Below are positions 17,595-25,933 of a stretch of 64,000 nucleotides of DNA, piece by piece (within the stretch, counting starts at the first letter, position 1; the number at the start of each line of letters is the position of its first letter). The notes below the pieces were generated by a model. That model searched no databases. It worked only from the letters and a program-made list of their open reading frames with translations, and had not been told where the DNA came from. The stretch comes from Candidatus Limnocylindrales bacterium (GTDB lineage Bacteria > Moduliflexota > Moduliflexia > Moduliflexales > JAUQPW01): the NCBI GenBank assembly GCA_035559535.1, contig DATMBG010000007.1, positions 29,480 through 93,479 on the forward strand, given 5' to 3'. A program made the position numbers and the translations under genes.

Positions 17595-19405
17595 TTTTCT
17601 GAGAGGGCAAAAACTAAAATATCATCTCCTAAGGGATATCCAAAAATAGAGTTTCCTCCTGCCGCAACTGCGATATACTGAGTTCCATCCACTTCATAAG
17701 AGATGGGCGGTGCATTTACGCCGGCACCGGCTTGAAATCGCCAAAGGATCTCTCCGGTTTTGGCATCAAAAGCATCAAAGTAGCCGTTCCCCTCACCGGT
17801 AAATACTAGACCCCCTGCGGTAGCCAGAGCACCCCCTATCATGGGCAGTTCCATCTTTTTTTGCCATAGAATCTTTCCGGTAGAAGTATCAATGGCTGTG
17901 AAAGTCCCCCAGGTTTCTTCCTGGGTAGACTTGATAAAGGTATAACTTTGCCAGGGTTTATCGGGTTCTGGAGTCAAAGTCCGGGAAACATATAAGGCAG
18001 GTCGGTGGAGACCTGAAATATAAACAGCGCCTGTTTGGGGGCTATAAGCTACGGGAGACCAGTTGGACCCCCCTCCTCCGGCCGGGGCAATACGGACTCC
18101 TTCTGGGGTAGGTCTGGCAAACAGATTTTCTTGAGGTACAAAGGGCTCTGATCGGAGGAGAAGCTTTCCGGTTTGTCGATCATGGACATAGAACCAGCCT
18201 GTTTTGCTGGCCTGCCCGACGGCTTTGATTTTTTGTCCGTTGATTATTACGTCAAACAATACCGGAGGACTGGCTACATCGTAAGCCCAGCGATCATGGG
18301 GGACTTGTTGATAGTACCATTTGAGTTGCCCGGTCTCTGCATCCAAAGCCACGAGACTTACGGTATAGAGATTATCTCCCGGGCGGGTGGAGTCGTCCAT
18401 TTGAGGGGATGGGTTTCCGGTTCCAAAATAAATTAAGTTTAACTCCGGGTCTGGAACGGGCGTCATCCACAGGGAACCACCTCCCAATTTCCAGGTATTT
18501 GGATACTTTTTAAAGGCCTCTTTTTCCGCTTCGATATTCCGATGGAGGTCTTCCCCATCGGGAGTATGGGTACGCCATTCCCCTTCCCAGCCTTTCTCAG
18601 GAACGGTATACCATCTCCAGATCTCTTTTCCGGTTTGAGCATCATAAGCTACTAGAAAACCCCGTAATCCTTTACCCCCACCGGAGAGGCCTACTACCGA
18701 CAGAACCTGCTTCCCACCTTCCTTAAATTCCAGGTGAAGACCATACCCGGCTCCTGTGGTTCCGACAATAACTTTCCCTTTATAAACGAGGGGAGCCATG
18801 TTGGCACTATACCCTGAAGCCCCGGTAACGGTCCCCCCTTGCAATTCTTTGACACCTGTCAGGGGCTCCATCGACTCGACCTTCCCGGCTTCTGGATCTT
18901 CGGCAATCTCTACATCCCATATCAACCTGCCGGTTTTTTGATCCAAAGCAACCAGTCGGGCATCCAGGGTTGCCATGTAGACTTTTCCATACGCTACCGC
19001 AGCACCTCGATTAGCCGGCCCACAGCAAAACTTCTCGGTTCGAAGCTTGTGCTCATAACGCCAGAGTTGTTTGCCGGTCCTGGCATCCAAAGCCACCACA
19101 TGATTGTAAGGAGTCGTCACATACATAATTCCATCTACAACCAGAGGATTCGTCTGAAAAGAGCCTATTTTTCCCGTTTGATAAATCCATTTGAGGACTA
19201 AATTCTGAACATTATCTGTCCGGATCTGATCCAGAGGACTATACCGCTGATTGGTATAATCGTGACCATACAGAAGCCAGTTCGCTTTGTCCTGTTGCGC
19301 ATTAAGTAGATGGGCATCGGTTACTTCTTCGGCCTTCAAACCTTTGGACAGAAATAAACTTATCCCTATAATCAGGATCATGATTCCATAGCTCCATCTC
19401 TGCAT
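17591..19405 (-). CDS. divergent PQQ-dependent alcohol dehydrogenase-like protein
   Basis: 604 residues: signal peptide (1-25), then an eight-bladed PQQ propeller with tryptophan-docking repeats (LDARTGKQLW, LDQKTGRLIW, YDAQTGKEIW, LDAETGQLKW, IDTSTGKILW, FDAKTGEILW). The adjacent-cysteine pair typical of quinoprotein alcohol dehydrogenases is at 127-128. Asn331 (GTGNPSP) fits a metal ligand. Where methanol dehydrogenases have HDxWD with the catalytic Asp, this protein has HDRWAYD (370-376), and the Glu ligand region reads GAGYG followed by a 20-residue insertion. No cytochrome c domain is attached. Substrate unknown; a periplasmic oxidoreductase is likely if the altered site is active. Confidence 0.85.
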   Translation of the reverse strand: MQRWSYGIMILIIGISLFLSKGLKAEEVTDAHLLNAQQDKANWLLYGHDYTNQRYSPLDQIRTDNVQNLVLKWIYQTGKIGSFQTNPLVVDGIMYVTTPYNHVVALDARTGKQLWRYEHKLRTEKFCCGPANRGAAVAYGKVYMATLDARLVALDQKTGRLIWDVEIAEDPEAGKVESMEPLTGVKELQGGTVTGASGYSANMAPLVYKGKVIVGTTGAGYGLHLEFKEGGKQVLSVVGLSGGGKGLRGFLVAYDAQTGKEIWRWYTVPEKGWEGEWRTHTPDGEDLHRNIEAEKEAFKKYPNTWKLGGGSLWMTPVPDPELNLIYFGTGNPSPQMDDSTRPGDNLYTVSLVALDAETGQLKWYYQQVPHDRWAYDVASPPVLFDVIINGQKIKAVGQASKTGWFYVHDRQTGKLLLRSEPFVPQENLFARPTPEGVRIAPAGGGGSNWSPVAYSPQTGAVYISGLHRPALYVSRTLTPEPDKPWQSYTFIKSTQEETWGTFTAIDTSTGKILWQKKMELPMIGGALATAGGLVFTGEGNGYFDAFDAKTGEILWRFQAGAGVNAPPISYEVDGTQYIAVAAGGNSIFGYPLGDDILVFALSEK

Positions 19406-19578
19406 CCTTAACCTCCTATTCTTTGGAATTCTAAATTCCCCGTAGACTTTGAAAAACGTTTCCTGGATTCCCCTTCCCTCTTCCTGGAGGAGAGAGTTAG
19501 AGTATCATCTTTAGCCCTCCTTACAATCCCATAGCCACATTTTCCACCTCCTCGTGGTGAGGAATCCCAATATTTCCC

Positions 19579-20472
19579 TTATCCTTTCTTCAATCGGGTT
19601 CCTGCAAGTTTTTCCACGACCGTAAGCACGCCAGAAAAATCTTTTTCTCCTAATCCTGCAACTTTGGCGACCCCAAAGAGTTCTCTTACTAAGGTCGTAA
19701 CCGGTAGTGCAAGCCCCAACTCACCGGCAGCAGTCGAAATGAGCCAGAGATCCTTATACATATGCTTGAGGGGAAAATGGGTATCGAAGTTTCTTGCCAG
19801 TAAGGAAGGTCCCTTTGCCTCCATTGTCAAGGTTCGATCTCCACCCTGGAGGATAACTTTGATCAATTCTTGAAGATTTAGTCCGGCTTTTTGGCCAAAC
19901 AACAGGGCTTCGGAAACAGCCTGCATAACGACCCCACTGATCAAGTTATTACAGAGCTTTGTGTAAAGTCCCATGCCCTGAGGACCCATGTAAAAAACCT
20001 GTCGCCCCAACACCTGGAAAATTCCATGGCACCGCTCATAAACAACCTTCTCCCCCCCTACTACAATAGTTAAAGTTGCGTTTACGGCCGCCCGCCGGCT
20101 TCCCAGGACCGGAGCATCTAGCATCTCACACCCGTAAGTTTTTATCACCTGTGCAAGCTGCCTGACTGCAGAAGGTAGAATTGTACTCATGACGATGATA
20201 ACAGAACCGGATTGAACTCCAGCCAACAGGCCGTCTTTCCCCATCAGGATTTCTTCTACTTCAGGGGTGTCTGAAACCATGAGGATGGTAACCTGAGAGC
20301 GACTTCCAACCTCCCTGGGAGATTCGGCTACAACGGCTCCCAATTCTTTAAGTTCAGCAGTTTTGAAGGCGGACCGATTAAAAACCGTTAAAGTATATCC
20401 GGCTTTAAGGAGATTTTTAGCCATGGGTTTTCCCATGGTTCCAAGGCCTATAAAGCCGATTTTTTCTTTCAT
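19579..20472 (-). CDS. 3-hydroxyisobutyrate dehydrogenase/GLYR-family reductase
   Basis: 297 residues. The N-terminus IGFIGLGTMGKPMAKNL is the NAD(P)-binding Rossmann motif. DAPVLGSRRAAVNATLTIVVGG-type substrate region lies near 120, and the catalytic Lys is in the KLCNNL block near 170. Members reduce small semialdehydes such as glyoxylate, succinic or tartronate semialdehyde, or oxidise hydroxyisobutyrate; the SRRAA variant is closer to glyoxylate/succinic-semialdehyde reductases. The frame extends to 20556 but ATG 20472 begins exactly at the Rossmann fold. It follows the PQQ dehydrogenase region on the same strand and might reduce aldehydes. Confidence 0.87.
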   Translation of the reverse strand: MKEKIGFIGLGTMGKPMAKNLLKAGYTLTVFNRSAFKTAELKELGAVVAESPREVGSRSQVTILMVSDTPEVEEILMGKDGLLAGVQSGSVIIVMSTILPSAVRQLAQVIKTYGCEMLDAPVLGSRRAAVNATLTIVVGGEKVVYERCHGIFQVLGRQVFYMGPQGMGLYTKLCNNLISGVVMQAVSEALLFGQKAGLNLQELIKVILQGGDRTLTMEAKGPSLLARNFDTHFPLKHMYKDLWLISTAAGELGLALPVTTLVRELFGVAKVAGLGEKDFSGVLTVVEKLAGTRLKKG

Positions 20473-20589
20473 ACTTATCCGGTATTCTCCCTCCGGGACA
20501 ACCAACAGCAGGTTATGATAAGTAAGAAAATTAACATAGGGGCCTGGATAAGTCAATAAAACTTTTTGAAAGAAAATTTTAAAAAAAAA

Positions 20590-20609
20590 GACCCATTTTA
20601 AAATGGGTC
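20590..20609 (-). terminator. minus-strand Rho-independent terminator
   Basis: Perfect palindrome GACCCATTTTAAAATGGGTC followed, read on the minus strand, by nine T residues. It stops minus-strand transcripts coming from the bat operon side before they enter the dehydrogenase gene. Confidence 0.82.
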
Positions 20610-20636
20610 TTTCGAGAAAATAAGGTTTTTAAGTCA

Positions 20637-20783
20637 GCGGCGATAGCAACTTTCGGGAACGAAATTGAACCGGTTCGCTATCCCTGGCTAAAAGTCGGAG
20701 ATGTCATTCGAATGGAAGCCGAAGGAATTGGTGTTCTAGAAAACCGAATGGAGGTTATTGAAATGCCTGATCCGAGAATTTAA
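20637..20783 (+). pseudogene. decayed C-terminal end of a fumarylacetoacetate hydrolase family gene
   Basis: An open stretch of 48 codons before a stop, with no start, reads ...YPWLKVGDVIRMEAEGIG then VLENR. This matches the end of fumarylacetoacetate-hydrolase proteins (LKPGDVVEVEIEGIG). The catalytic part is missing, and the usual GTPxGVG segment appears altered to FGNEIE. It is the remnant of a hydrolase that would fit the ring-cleavage genes upstream. It begins just after the terminator, so the upstream part was probably lost by deletion. Confidence 0.75.
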
Positions 20784-20866
20784 CCAAAGGGACCGAAGCA
20801 GCCGGGTGAATGATCTTAGTAAATACGATTTTTTATCTTAAAATTACTTAATATAAGATAATTATA

Positions 20867-20894
20867 TTGACTTTATATAGATATGTCTTAGATT
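20867..20894 (+). promoter_or_regulatory. possible promoter of the small-gene pair
   Basis: TTGACT (20867-20872) and TAGATT (20889-20894) are 16 bases apart in a very AT-rich tract about 65 bases before the 78-residue gene. Confidence 0.4.
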
Positions 20895-20956
20895 AAGTAG
20901 AAAGTAAATCATATAGGTCTTTCAGAGTCAGAAACCCCTGAAAAAAGGAGAAGCCT

Positions 20957-21193
20957 ATGATGGGAAAAGAACATGGTACCGGAACCCGGGATGAACTCTA
21001 TGACTTAATAAGTGTACTTTATCATATCCTACAAGGTGCCGAAACCTATCTGCAATACATCGAAGATGCCGAACAGACTGGAGATAACGAACTTGCTCAA
21101 TTCTTTAGGGAGATACAACAGCAAGATCGACAGCGCGCAGATCGAGCTAAGGAATTACTCAGGCAGAGAATAAATCAAAGCAAGTCTCGTTAA
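20957..21193 (+). CDS. small helical protein, unknown
   Basis: 78 residues, strongly charged and probably two long helices: ELYDLISVLYHILQGAETY, then a segment rich in Gln, Arg and Glu (REIQQQDRQRADRAKELL). No family recognised; helix spacing with Glu, His and Asp recalls ferritin-like or stress-coating proteins. AAGGAG precedes the start by 6 bases. Followed after 61 bases by a cysteine-rich small protein in the same direction, probably one transcript. Confidence 0.72.
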   Translation: MMGKEHGTGTRDELYDLISVLYHILQGAETYLQYIEDAEQTGDNELAQFFREIQQQDRQRADRAKELLRQRINQSKSR

Positions 21194-21254
21194 GCAAGCA
21201 ATCCAGAGACAAGACCCAATGTCTAAAAAATAAACAATGGAAGGAGGAAGGAAG

Positions 21255-21488
21255 ATGGCGAGATGCGAAGTCTGTGGTAATGATTACGACAAGGCCTTTG
21301 AGGTCATCATGGCCGGTAACTCCCACACATTCGATAGCTTTGAATGTGCGATTCATGCCCTTGCTCCGGTTTGCAATCACTGTGGTTGTAAGATTGTCGG
21401 GCATGGAGTAGAAGCGGATGGCTCATTTTACTGCTGCGCCCATTGTGCCAACAAAGAAGGAGTCAGTGAAGTGCAGGATCGTGTTTAA
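21255..21488 (+). CDS. small zinc-ribbon/metallothionein-like protein
   Basis: 77 residues with nine cysteines and several histidines: CEVCGNDYD at the start, FECAIHALAPVC in the middle, CNHCGCKIVGHG and YCCAHCAN near the end. The layout indicates a treble or double zinc-binding fold; I have seen the same short protein in many bacterial genomes without an assigned role. The frame runs to 21237, but ATG 21255 has a GGAAGGAGG tract just upstream. Likely cytoplasmic metal-binding or regulatory protein expressed with the helical protein before it. Confidence 0.85.
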   Translation: MARCEVCGNDYDKAFEVIMAGNSHTFDSFECAIHALAPVCNHCGCKIVGHGVEADGSFYCCAHCANKEGVSEVQDRV

Positions 21489-21966
21489 CAACTATCTTAA
21501 ACCCCCTTTTTTGAACCTGCCTGAAAGTAGAGTGAAATGCCATTTTGTCCTCTGATTTTGGAATCCCCATTAACCGATCGTTTTGGGAATATCCTATAAC
21601 CTACGTAAGGGCAGTTTCAAAGACTAAGCTGGGGTTTAAGTGGGTTCCAGGGGAAAAGGCCCTGGCCTATCTCATCCCCTTCTCCTGAAGTTTCAGGAGA
21701 GGGGGAGCGAAGGGCATGGGCGCCAGCATAAGGGTAAAAAGCCCCGCCAGGGGTGAACCATCTATAACCCTGGCGCAAGTCGGGGGGTTCAGAAATTCGG
21801 AATTTTTTCAAGCCCCCTAATCCTGTCCTGTTAAACAGGTTGCCCCGCCGGGGCTAACCTTCTTATCCTGGTGCGTAGGGAGTGAGGGAGTTAGGCGAGA
21901 AAAGAACCTACCTGCCCCCTCCCCCCCGTGGACGGGGGGAAGGGGGCAGGGTGAGGCGGATGGGAG
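21489..21966. other. gene-free GC-rich stretch with hairpins
   Basis: No credible gene. It holds several inverted repeats: CTCCTGAAGTTTCAGGAG near 21683, CCCCCCCGTGGACGGGGGGA near 21925, and two related blocks starting GCCCCGCC (near 21741 and 21842) that differ in part. The last hairpin could terminate the convergent bat operon. Confidence 0.6.
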
Positions 21967-22953
21967 TTAAGCTGTAAGGAAAGAAGATTTCCTGATAAAA
22001 AGGAGTAAGAGCGCTAAACCCAGGGGAATCTGGAAGAACTCCTTTTCATGGACCACAGATTTCTCTCCCACAAGCTCGACATGCTTCAAAAGTCCCTGGA
22101 GTTCCTTACCTGAAATAACCCGGAGATATTTTCCATCGGTTTTAGCAGCCAGCTCCCTTAACGGAGATTCATTTAAACGGGTTAAAATTAATTCATTATT
22201 GATTCGGTACCAATCCTCAAATTTTCCATCCTTTCCGTAGACAGGAATTTTAGAACCTTTCAGATTTCCCAAACCTATGGCAATGACTTTAATCTTTTTT
22301 GAAGAAAGCTTTTCCTGGATTGGTAAAAGATCTGGGAGGGCTACATCCCCTCCGTCGGAAAAAAGAAGAATTAATTTGCTTCGATCTTCTTCTTTGAAGA
22401 GATTATAGGCTTCTGAAAGGGCCAACAGGATGTTTGATCCTCCCCCCGGGGCCGATTCAATTTTTACCCAGTTTTGCAAAACAAATTTAAGAGCCACGAG
22501 ATCATCGGTCAGATTAGACTGAACAAAACCCTCTCGCGCGAAGGTCACCAATCCCACCCGGTTACCTACCAGATCAGGGAAAAGTCCCATAAGCATATCC
22601 TTCGCTTTTTGTAATCGAGAGACCTCATCTCCATAATCCTCTGCCGCCATGCTTCGCGATACATCCAGGACAGCAACTACATCCAGGGACCCTTCCCGGA
22701 GTTTAATCGAACCTCCCGGCCAGACAGGTCGGGCCAGGGTGATAATCAAGGCGATTACAGCTCCCATCAACAAACCCCCTTGAATCCACTGGTCCCAATT
22801 TTGCGAAAGGCGGGAGGTTTGTCTAATGAGGTTCTCCTGACCAAAGGTTCTTAATAAAGAGCGCCTCCGATAATAACCTATTCCTAGAACTCCTATCAGA
22901 ATCAGGAGGAGTCCAAACCCCCAGAAAGCTTGCGGATAAAGAAATTGTATCAT
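21967..22953 (-). CDS. batB: BatB-like von Willebrand factor A membrane protein
   Basis: 328 residues. Two N-terminal membrane helices (FWGFGLLLILIGVLG, GLLMGAVIALIITLA), then a VWA domain with the metal-ion site DVSRSM (DxSxS) and LLFSDGGD, and a last membrane helix near the C-terminus (IPLGLALLLLFI). BatB pairs with BatA in the aerotolerance/MoxR operon, at the membrane. The open frame begins at 22989 inside a heptamer repeat (the QQTTDNGR stretch), so ATG 22953 is chosen. Last gene of the operon; TPR gene lies upstream after a palindromic spacer. Confidence 0.87.
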   Translation of the reverse strand: MIQFLYPQAFWGFGLLLILIGVLGIGYYRRRSLLRTFGQENLIRQTSRLSQNWDQWIQGGLLMGAVIALIITLARPVWPGGSIKLREGSLDVVAVLDVSRSMAAEDYGDEVSRLQKAKDMLMGLFPDLVGNRVGLVTFAREGFVQSNLTDDLVALKFVLQNWVKIESAPGGGSNILLALSEAYNLFKEEDRSKLILLFSDGGDVALPDLLPIQEKLSSKKIKVIAIGLGNLKGSKIPVYGKDGKFEDWYRINNELILTRLNESPLRELAAKTDGKYLRVISGKELQGLLKHVELVGEKSVVHEKEFFQIPLGLALLLLFIRKSSFLTA

Positions 22954-22960
22954 TCGTCCA

Positions 22961-23117
22961 TTGTCCGTTGTCTGTTGGCTGTTCCTCACCCCTTTGCTTT
23001 CCTTACCTCCTCTTCCCTTTCCCCAACTGGGGAGAAGGGGAACAAGGAGGTGAGGAAAGGTAAGGTAGCTCTTCCAGCGGAATATAAACCCTGGATAACA
23101 GACAAGGGACCGTTAAG
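22961..23117. repeat. nested palindromic spacer in the bat operon
   Basis: Inner arms CCTTACCTCCTCTTCCC (near 23001) and GAGGTGAGGAAAGGTAAGG (near 23048) flank CCCCAACTGGGG. Outer arms carry TTGTCCGTTGTCTGTT (22961) and AACAGACAAGGGACC (23098). The word ACAGACAACGGACAA of the outer arm is also found at 53018 in the adk-secY spacer. Confidence 0.8.
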
Positions 23118-23690
23118 TTAAATTCCCCTTGGATTAGGACCGGTTCCCCAGCCTTTTCCTTTAGACGGGTCCTGGGCACTGTTAGCTTCTTCATTAGGTT
23201 CCTGCTGCATAGAAGCCTCTTGATTTCCCTCTCCAAAGGCTTTGGGATTAAAAACGTATAATCGTTCCAGATTATATTTTGTCTCCCAATCAGAAGGATC
23301 CAGTCGCAAAGCAGCCTGATACATGGCAGCCGCCTCTTTGGGTTGTTCCATGACTGTTAAAATGTTACCCAAATTGTAATAGGCTTTAGCTTTCAAATCA
23401 TCGGAGTTGCTTTCCTGGATAACCTGGCGAAAATAATCTGAAGCACGTTTGAGGTTATCAGCTTTATAAGCTCGAACTCCCAGGTTGTAATGAAGGATAT
23501 CCTTCGAGGCAAATAAGTTCTTTTCAGCCTTTTCATAATCTTGATTATCAAAACGATTCTCCTGGGTAGCCTGATTGCCTTTTTTAATTAGATCCAGATA
23601 GCCGAATTTGTAGTAAATCCCAGAAATAAACAATACCCACCCCCCAACGAATAGGATAATTTGTAAAGCTCGTTTTTTTCCACCTGACAT
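23118..23690 (-). CDS. TPR-repeat membrane protein of the bat operon (BatC/BatE-like)
   Basis: 190 residues. One N-terminal membrane helix (ALQIILFVGGWVLFISGIYY), then about three tetratricopeptide repeats (LHYNLGVRAYKADNLKRA, AYYNLGNILTVMEQPKEA, and one after it) and a Gln/Glu/Pro-rich tail. TPR proteins in bat operons are thought to form a periplasmic scaffold with BatA and BatB. It lies between the two VWA genes, as is usual in this operon type. Confidence 0.82.
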   Translation of the reverse strand: MSGGKKRALQIILFVGGWVLFISGIYYKFGYLDLIKKGNQATQENRFDNQDYEKAEKNLFASKDILHYNLGVRAYKADNLKRASDYFRQVIQESNSDDLKAKAYYNLGNILTVMEQPKEAAAMYQAALRLDPSDWETKYNLERLYVFNPKAFGEGNQEASMQQEPNEEANSAQDPSKGKGWGTGPNPRGI

Positions 23691-23774
23691 AGAATATCTC
23701 TATGATGACCGATGGGGGATGAGAAGCAAAGGAAGTCAAGGACTCATCCCCCATAGCTTATCACTTAATTAAGA

Positions 23775-24695
23775 TTAAGGAAACTCCATCATAAGGGTAT
23801 TTCCAAGGATCTCAGCCAAGAGGAGTAAAATGAAACCCACCAGGGTAAACACGGCATAAAACTCAACAGATTTAATCTCCGTTTTTTCCACCGTGATAGC
23901 AGATTGTTCTAACCGATTGATTTCATCAAAACCCTGACTGAACTCGGCTTCCTTTTGAATATTGATAAATTTTCCACCAACGTTTTTGACAATATCCAAC
24001 ATATCCCGTGCGTTCGTTAATTGAATTCCCATCAAGTAAAAACGAATCCCTTGGTGGATAAGGTTTTGAACGATCTCTGCTTTAGCTTGAGGAGGAATGG
24101 GAGCATCTCCATCGGATAAGAAAATAAGGACTTTACTTTGAGATTGACCCAACTGTTCAAAGTGTTGAAAAGCCGTTTTGAAGGGTTTTTCAAAATTAGT
24201 TCCACCGTGGAAACGGTTCCCGATGTCTTGGAGTTTTTCATCGATGATATGGAGATCTGTCGTCAAAGGCCAACTCCCATAAGCCTCATCTCCAAAGACA
24301 ATCAAAGCAATGCGACTTCCTTCCTGTTTTTTCACAAACTCCCGGGCTGCTTCCCGTGCAATATCGATCTTTCTCTTTCGGCTTTCTCCATCTAAACCCA
24401 TTTCCATACTATAGGAGAGATCCATAACCAAAATGATATCTCGGGCTTCCAGTTGTTTAAACTCTTCGTACTGGTGCTTTTGCGGTCGAGCCAGGGCTAC
24501 AAGTAAGAAAGCGATGGCAAGGAGGAATAAAACCGTCGGCAGCTTTACCCAAAAGTTAGATCCCAGCGTTTTTTTTAACAGATTTAAGTTAGAATACCCT
24601 ATAAAAGTTTTTCGCTTTACCAGAAAGAGTAAGGGAATTAGAAGAGCAACCAAAAGCAGGTAAGGGTCTGCCAATGTTAAATGAGTTAAGGTCAT
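23775..24695 (-). CDS. batA: BatA-like von Willebrand factor A membrane protein
   Basis: 306 residues. N-terminal helices at about 10-25 and 55-70 (VLFLLAIAFLLVALARP, the RPQ boundary typical of BatA) are followed by a VWA domain with DLSYSM (metal site), FGDEAYG and FLSDGDAP. A final membrane helix (YAVFTLVGFILLLLAEIL) ends the chain. Starts 3 bases after the upstream gene's stop. Works with MoxR and DUF58 protein in a metal-dependent membrane complex linked in other bacteria to stress or oxygen tolerance. Confidence 0.9.
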   Translation of the reverse strand: MTLTHLTLADPYLLLVALLIPLLFLVKRKTFIGYSNLNLLKKTLGSNFWVKLPTVLFLLAIAFLLVALARPQKHQYEEFKQLEARDIILVMDLSYSMEMGLDGESRKRKIDIAREAAREFVKKQEGSRIALIVFGDEAYGSWPLTTDLHIIDEKLQDIGNRFHGGTNFEKPFKTAFQHFEQLGQSQSKVLIFLSDGDAPIPPQAKAEIVQNLIHQGIRFYLMGIQLTNARDMLDIVKNVGGKFINIQKEAEFSQGFDEINRLEQSAITVEKTEIKSVEFYAVFTLVGFILLLLAEILGNTLMMEFP

Positions 24696-24698
24696 AAT

Positions 24699-25919
24699 TT
24701 ATCTGGTGGACACGGATGGCAGTGGCGACTTAGGTTTTTTCCTTGAACGAATAAAGGTTGAAATCGCAACTACCTTTCTTTCTTTCCGATTTTCCACATC
24801 TTTCTGCTCCGATGCTTTATCCTGAGTTTGTGGAGGAACCCCGAGATTCCTGGTTTTAGAAACAGTGGATATCTGTTTAATTAATTCTTTCACTTGTTTA
24901 ATGGTCTCTTCTTGCTCTCGCTTCCCCGGGATATATCCTTCATAAAGTACTGCATGACATTTTCCAAGAACCTCTAAAATCTCGCTTTGATAAGGTTTTC
25001 CTTGTAGAGCTTCCTTTAACTGGAGAAAGGTTTTTGTAATGACGGGAATATCATACACTTCTCCCAGGTAGGTTCGGAAAGCTAAACTTGTTTTAGACAA
25101 AAGATCCTCCACCCTTCCGCCATTAATTACATATTGTTCCCAGGCTTCGGTAATCGTTTGAAGCGTTCTTTCTTCCAGGGAAAGTTTTTTCTGCAACCGA
25201 ACTTTTCCTGCTCGTATCGCATACCATTTCCAGGTCCAGGTCGAGAGAGTACCGACCCATAAAAGAGCTCCCAGCAGAATACCCCCCCAGGCTAGAGGAG
25301 AATGTTCTTCACTCATCACCCCCTTAATACCCTTCATGTGACTAAAATAGGTGGCCGTACGAGAGAAGGAAATGGAGTAGGGCATAGAGATAACGTTCTT
25401 ATATTGATATTCCCCTGATAGAGCATTCACGCCATCTGGGGTTGCATAGAGGATATCTAAAGGGGGAAACTCCAGGGTATCCACGGCCAGTATCGGCTTA
25501 AAAGTCTGTAAGTTAAAATTAATTCGATAGATTTTCGTATCCCGGACTTCCTCGGTATGAACTTCTAGATTACGAACCTCAAAGGATCCATGGACTTCTC
25601 CCTTATGGGGTAAATTTACCAAATCCAAAACTACATCCTTCTTAGCCTCGATAACCAACGTTAGGGGTATCTCGTCTCCAATATGATAACCAAAATTCCG
25701 TTTCATTTGAAAATAAGGATAAATAGGGAACTTTGAATCTTCAGCTTTAGATTCTGATTCCTTAGGAAGAACTGTATCCGAAGGATCTGAGGGACCTAAC
25801 TGATTTTGTGTAAGCTTATGAGGGAAACCCAGGGCCAAAGGAAATAGAATCTGAGAGGACGGTAATAACGTCGTTACCCCTAAAGATAGAAGTAAAATAC
25901 CTAAAGTAGTCTTTCTCAT
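24699..25919 (-). CDS. BatD-like exported membrane protein
   Basis: 406 residues. Signal peptide, then a beta-rich extracytoplasmic domain of about 150 residues (GDEIPLTLVIEAKKDVVLDL), one membrane helix near 213-233 (WGGILLGALLWVGTLSTW), and a cytoplasmic helical tail with a Lys/Arg-rich end. This layout and its place between DUF58 and BatA fit BatD-type or DUF4381-like subunits of MoxR operons. Sequence conservation in this subunit is low, so the assignment is based mainly on position and shape. Confidence 0.75.
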   Translation of the reverse strand: MRKTTLGILLLSLGVTTLLPSSQILFPLALGFPHKLTQNQLGPSDPSDTVLPKESESKAEDSKFPIYPYFQMKRNFGYHIGDEIPLTLVIEAKKDVVLDLVNLPHKGEVHGSFEVRNLEVHTEEVRDTKIYRINFNLQTFKPILAVDTLEFPPLDILYATPDGVNALSGEYQYKNVISMPYSISFSRTATYFSHMKGIKGVMSEEHSPLAWGGILLGALLWVGTLSTWTWKWYAIRAGKVRLQKKLSLEERTLQTITEAWEQYVINGGRVEDLLSKTSLAFRTYLGEVYDIPVITKTFLQLKEALQGKPYQSEILEVLGKCHAVLYEGYIPGKREQEETIKQVKELIKQISTVSKTRNLGVPPQTQDKASEQKDVENRKERKVVAISTFIRSRKKPKSPLPSVSTR

Positions 25920-25933
25920 GATCTTCTTCTCCG

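Noticed and set aside
24699..25919. Confident BatD name
   Set aside because: Position fits, but I see no diagnostic motif, so only BatD-like is used.
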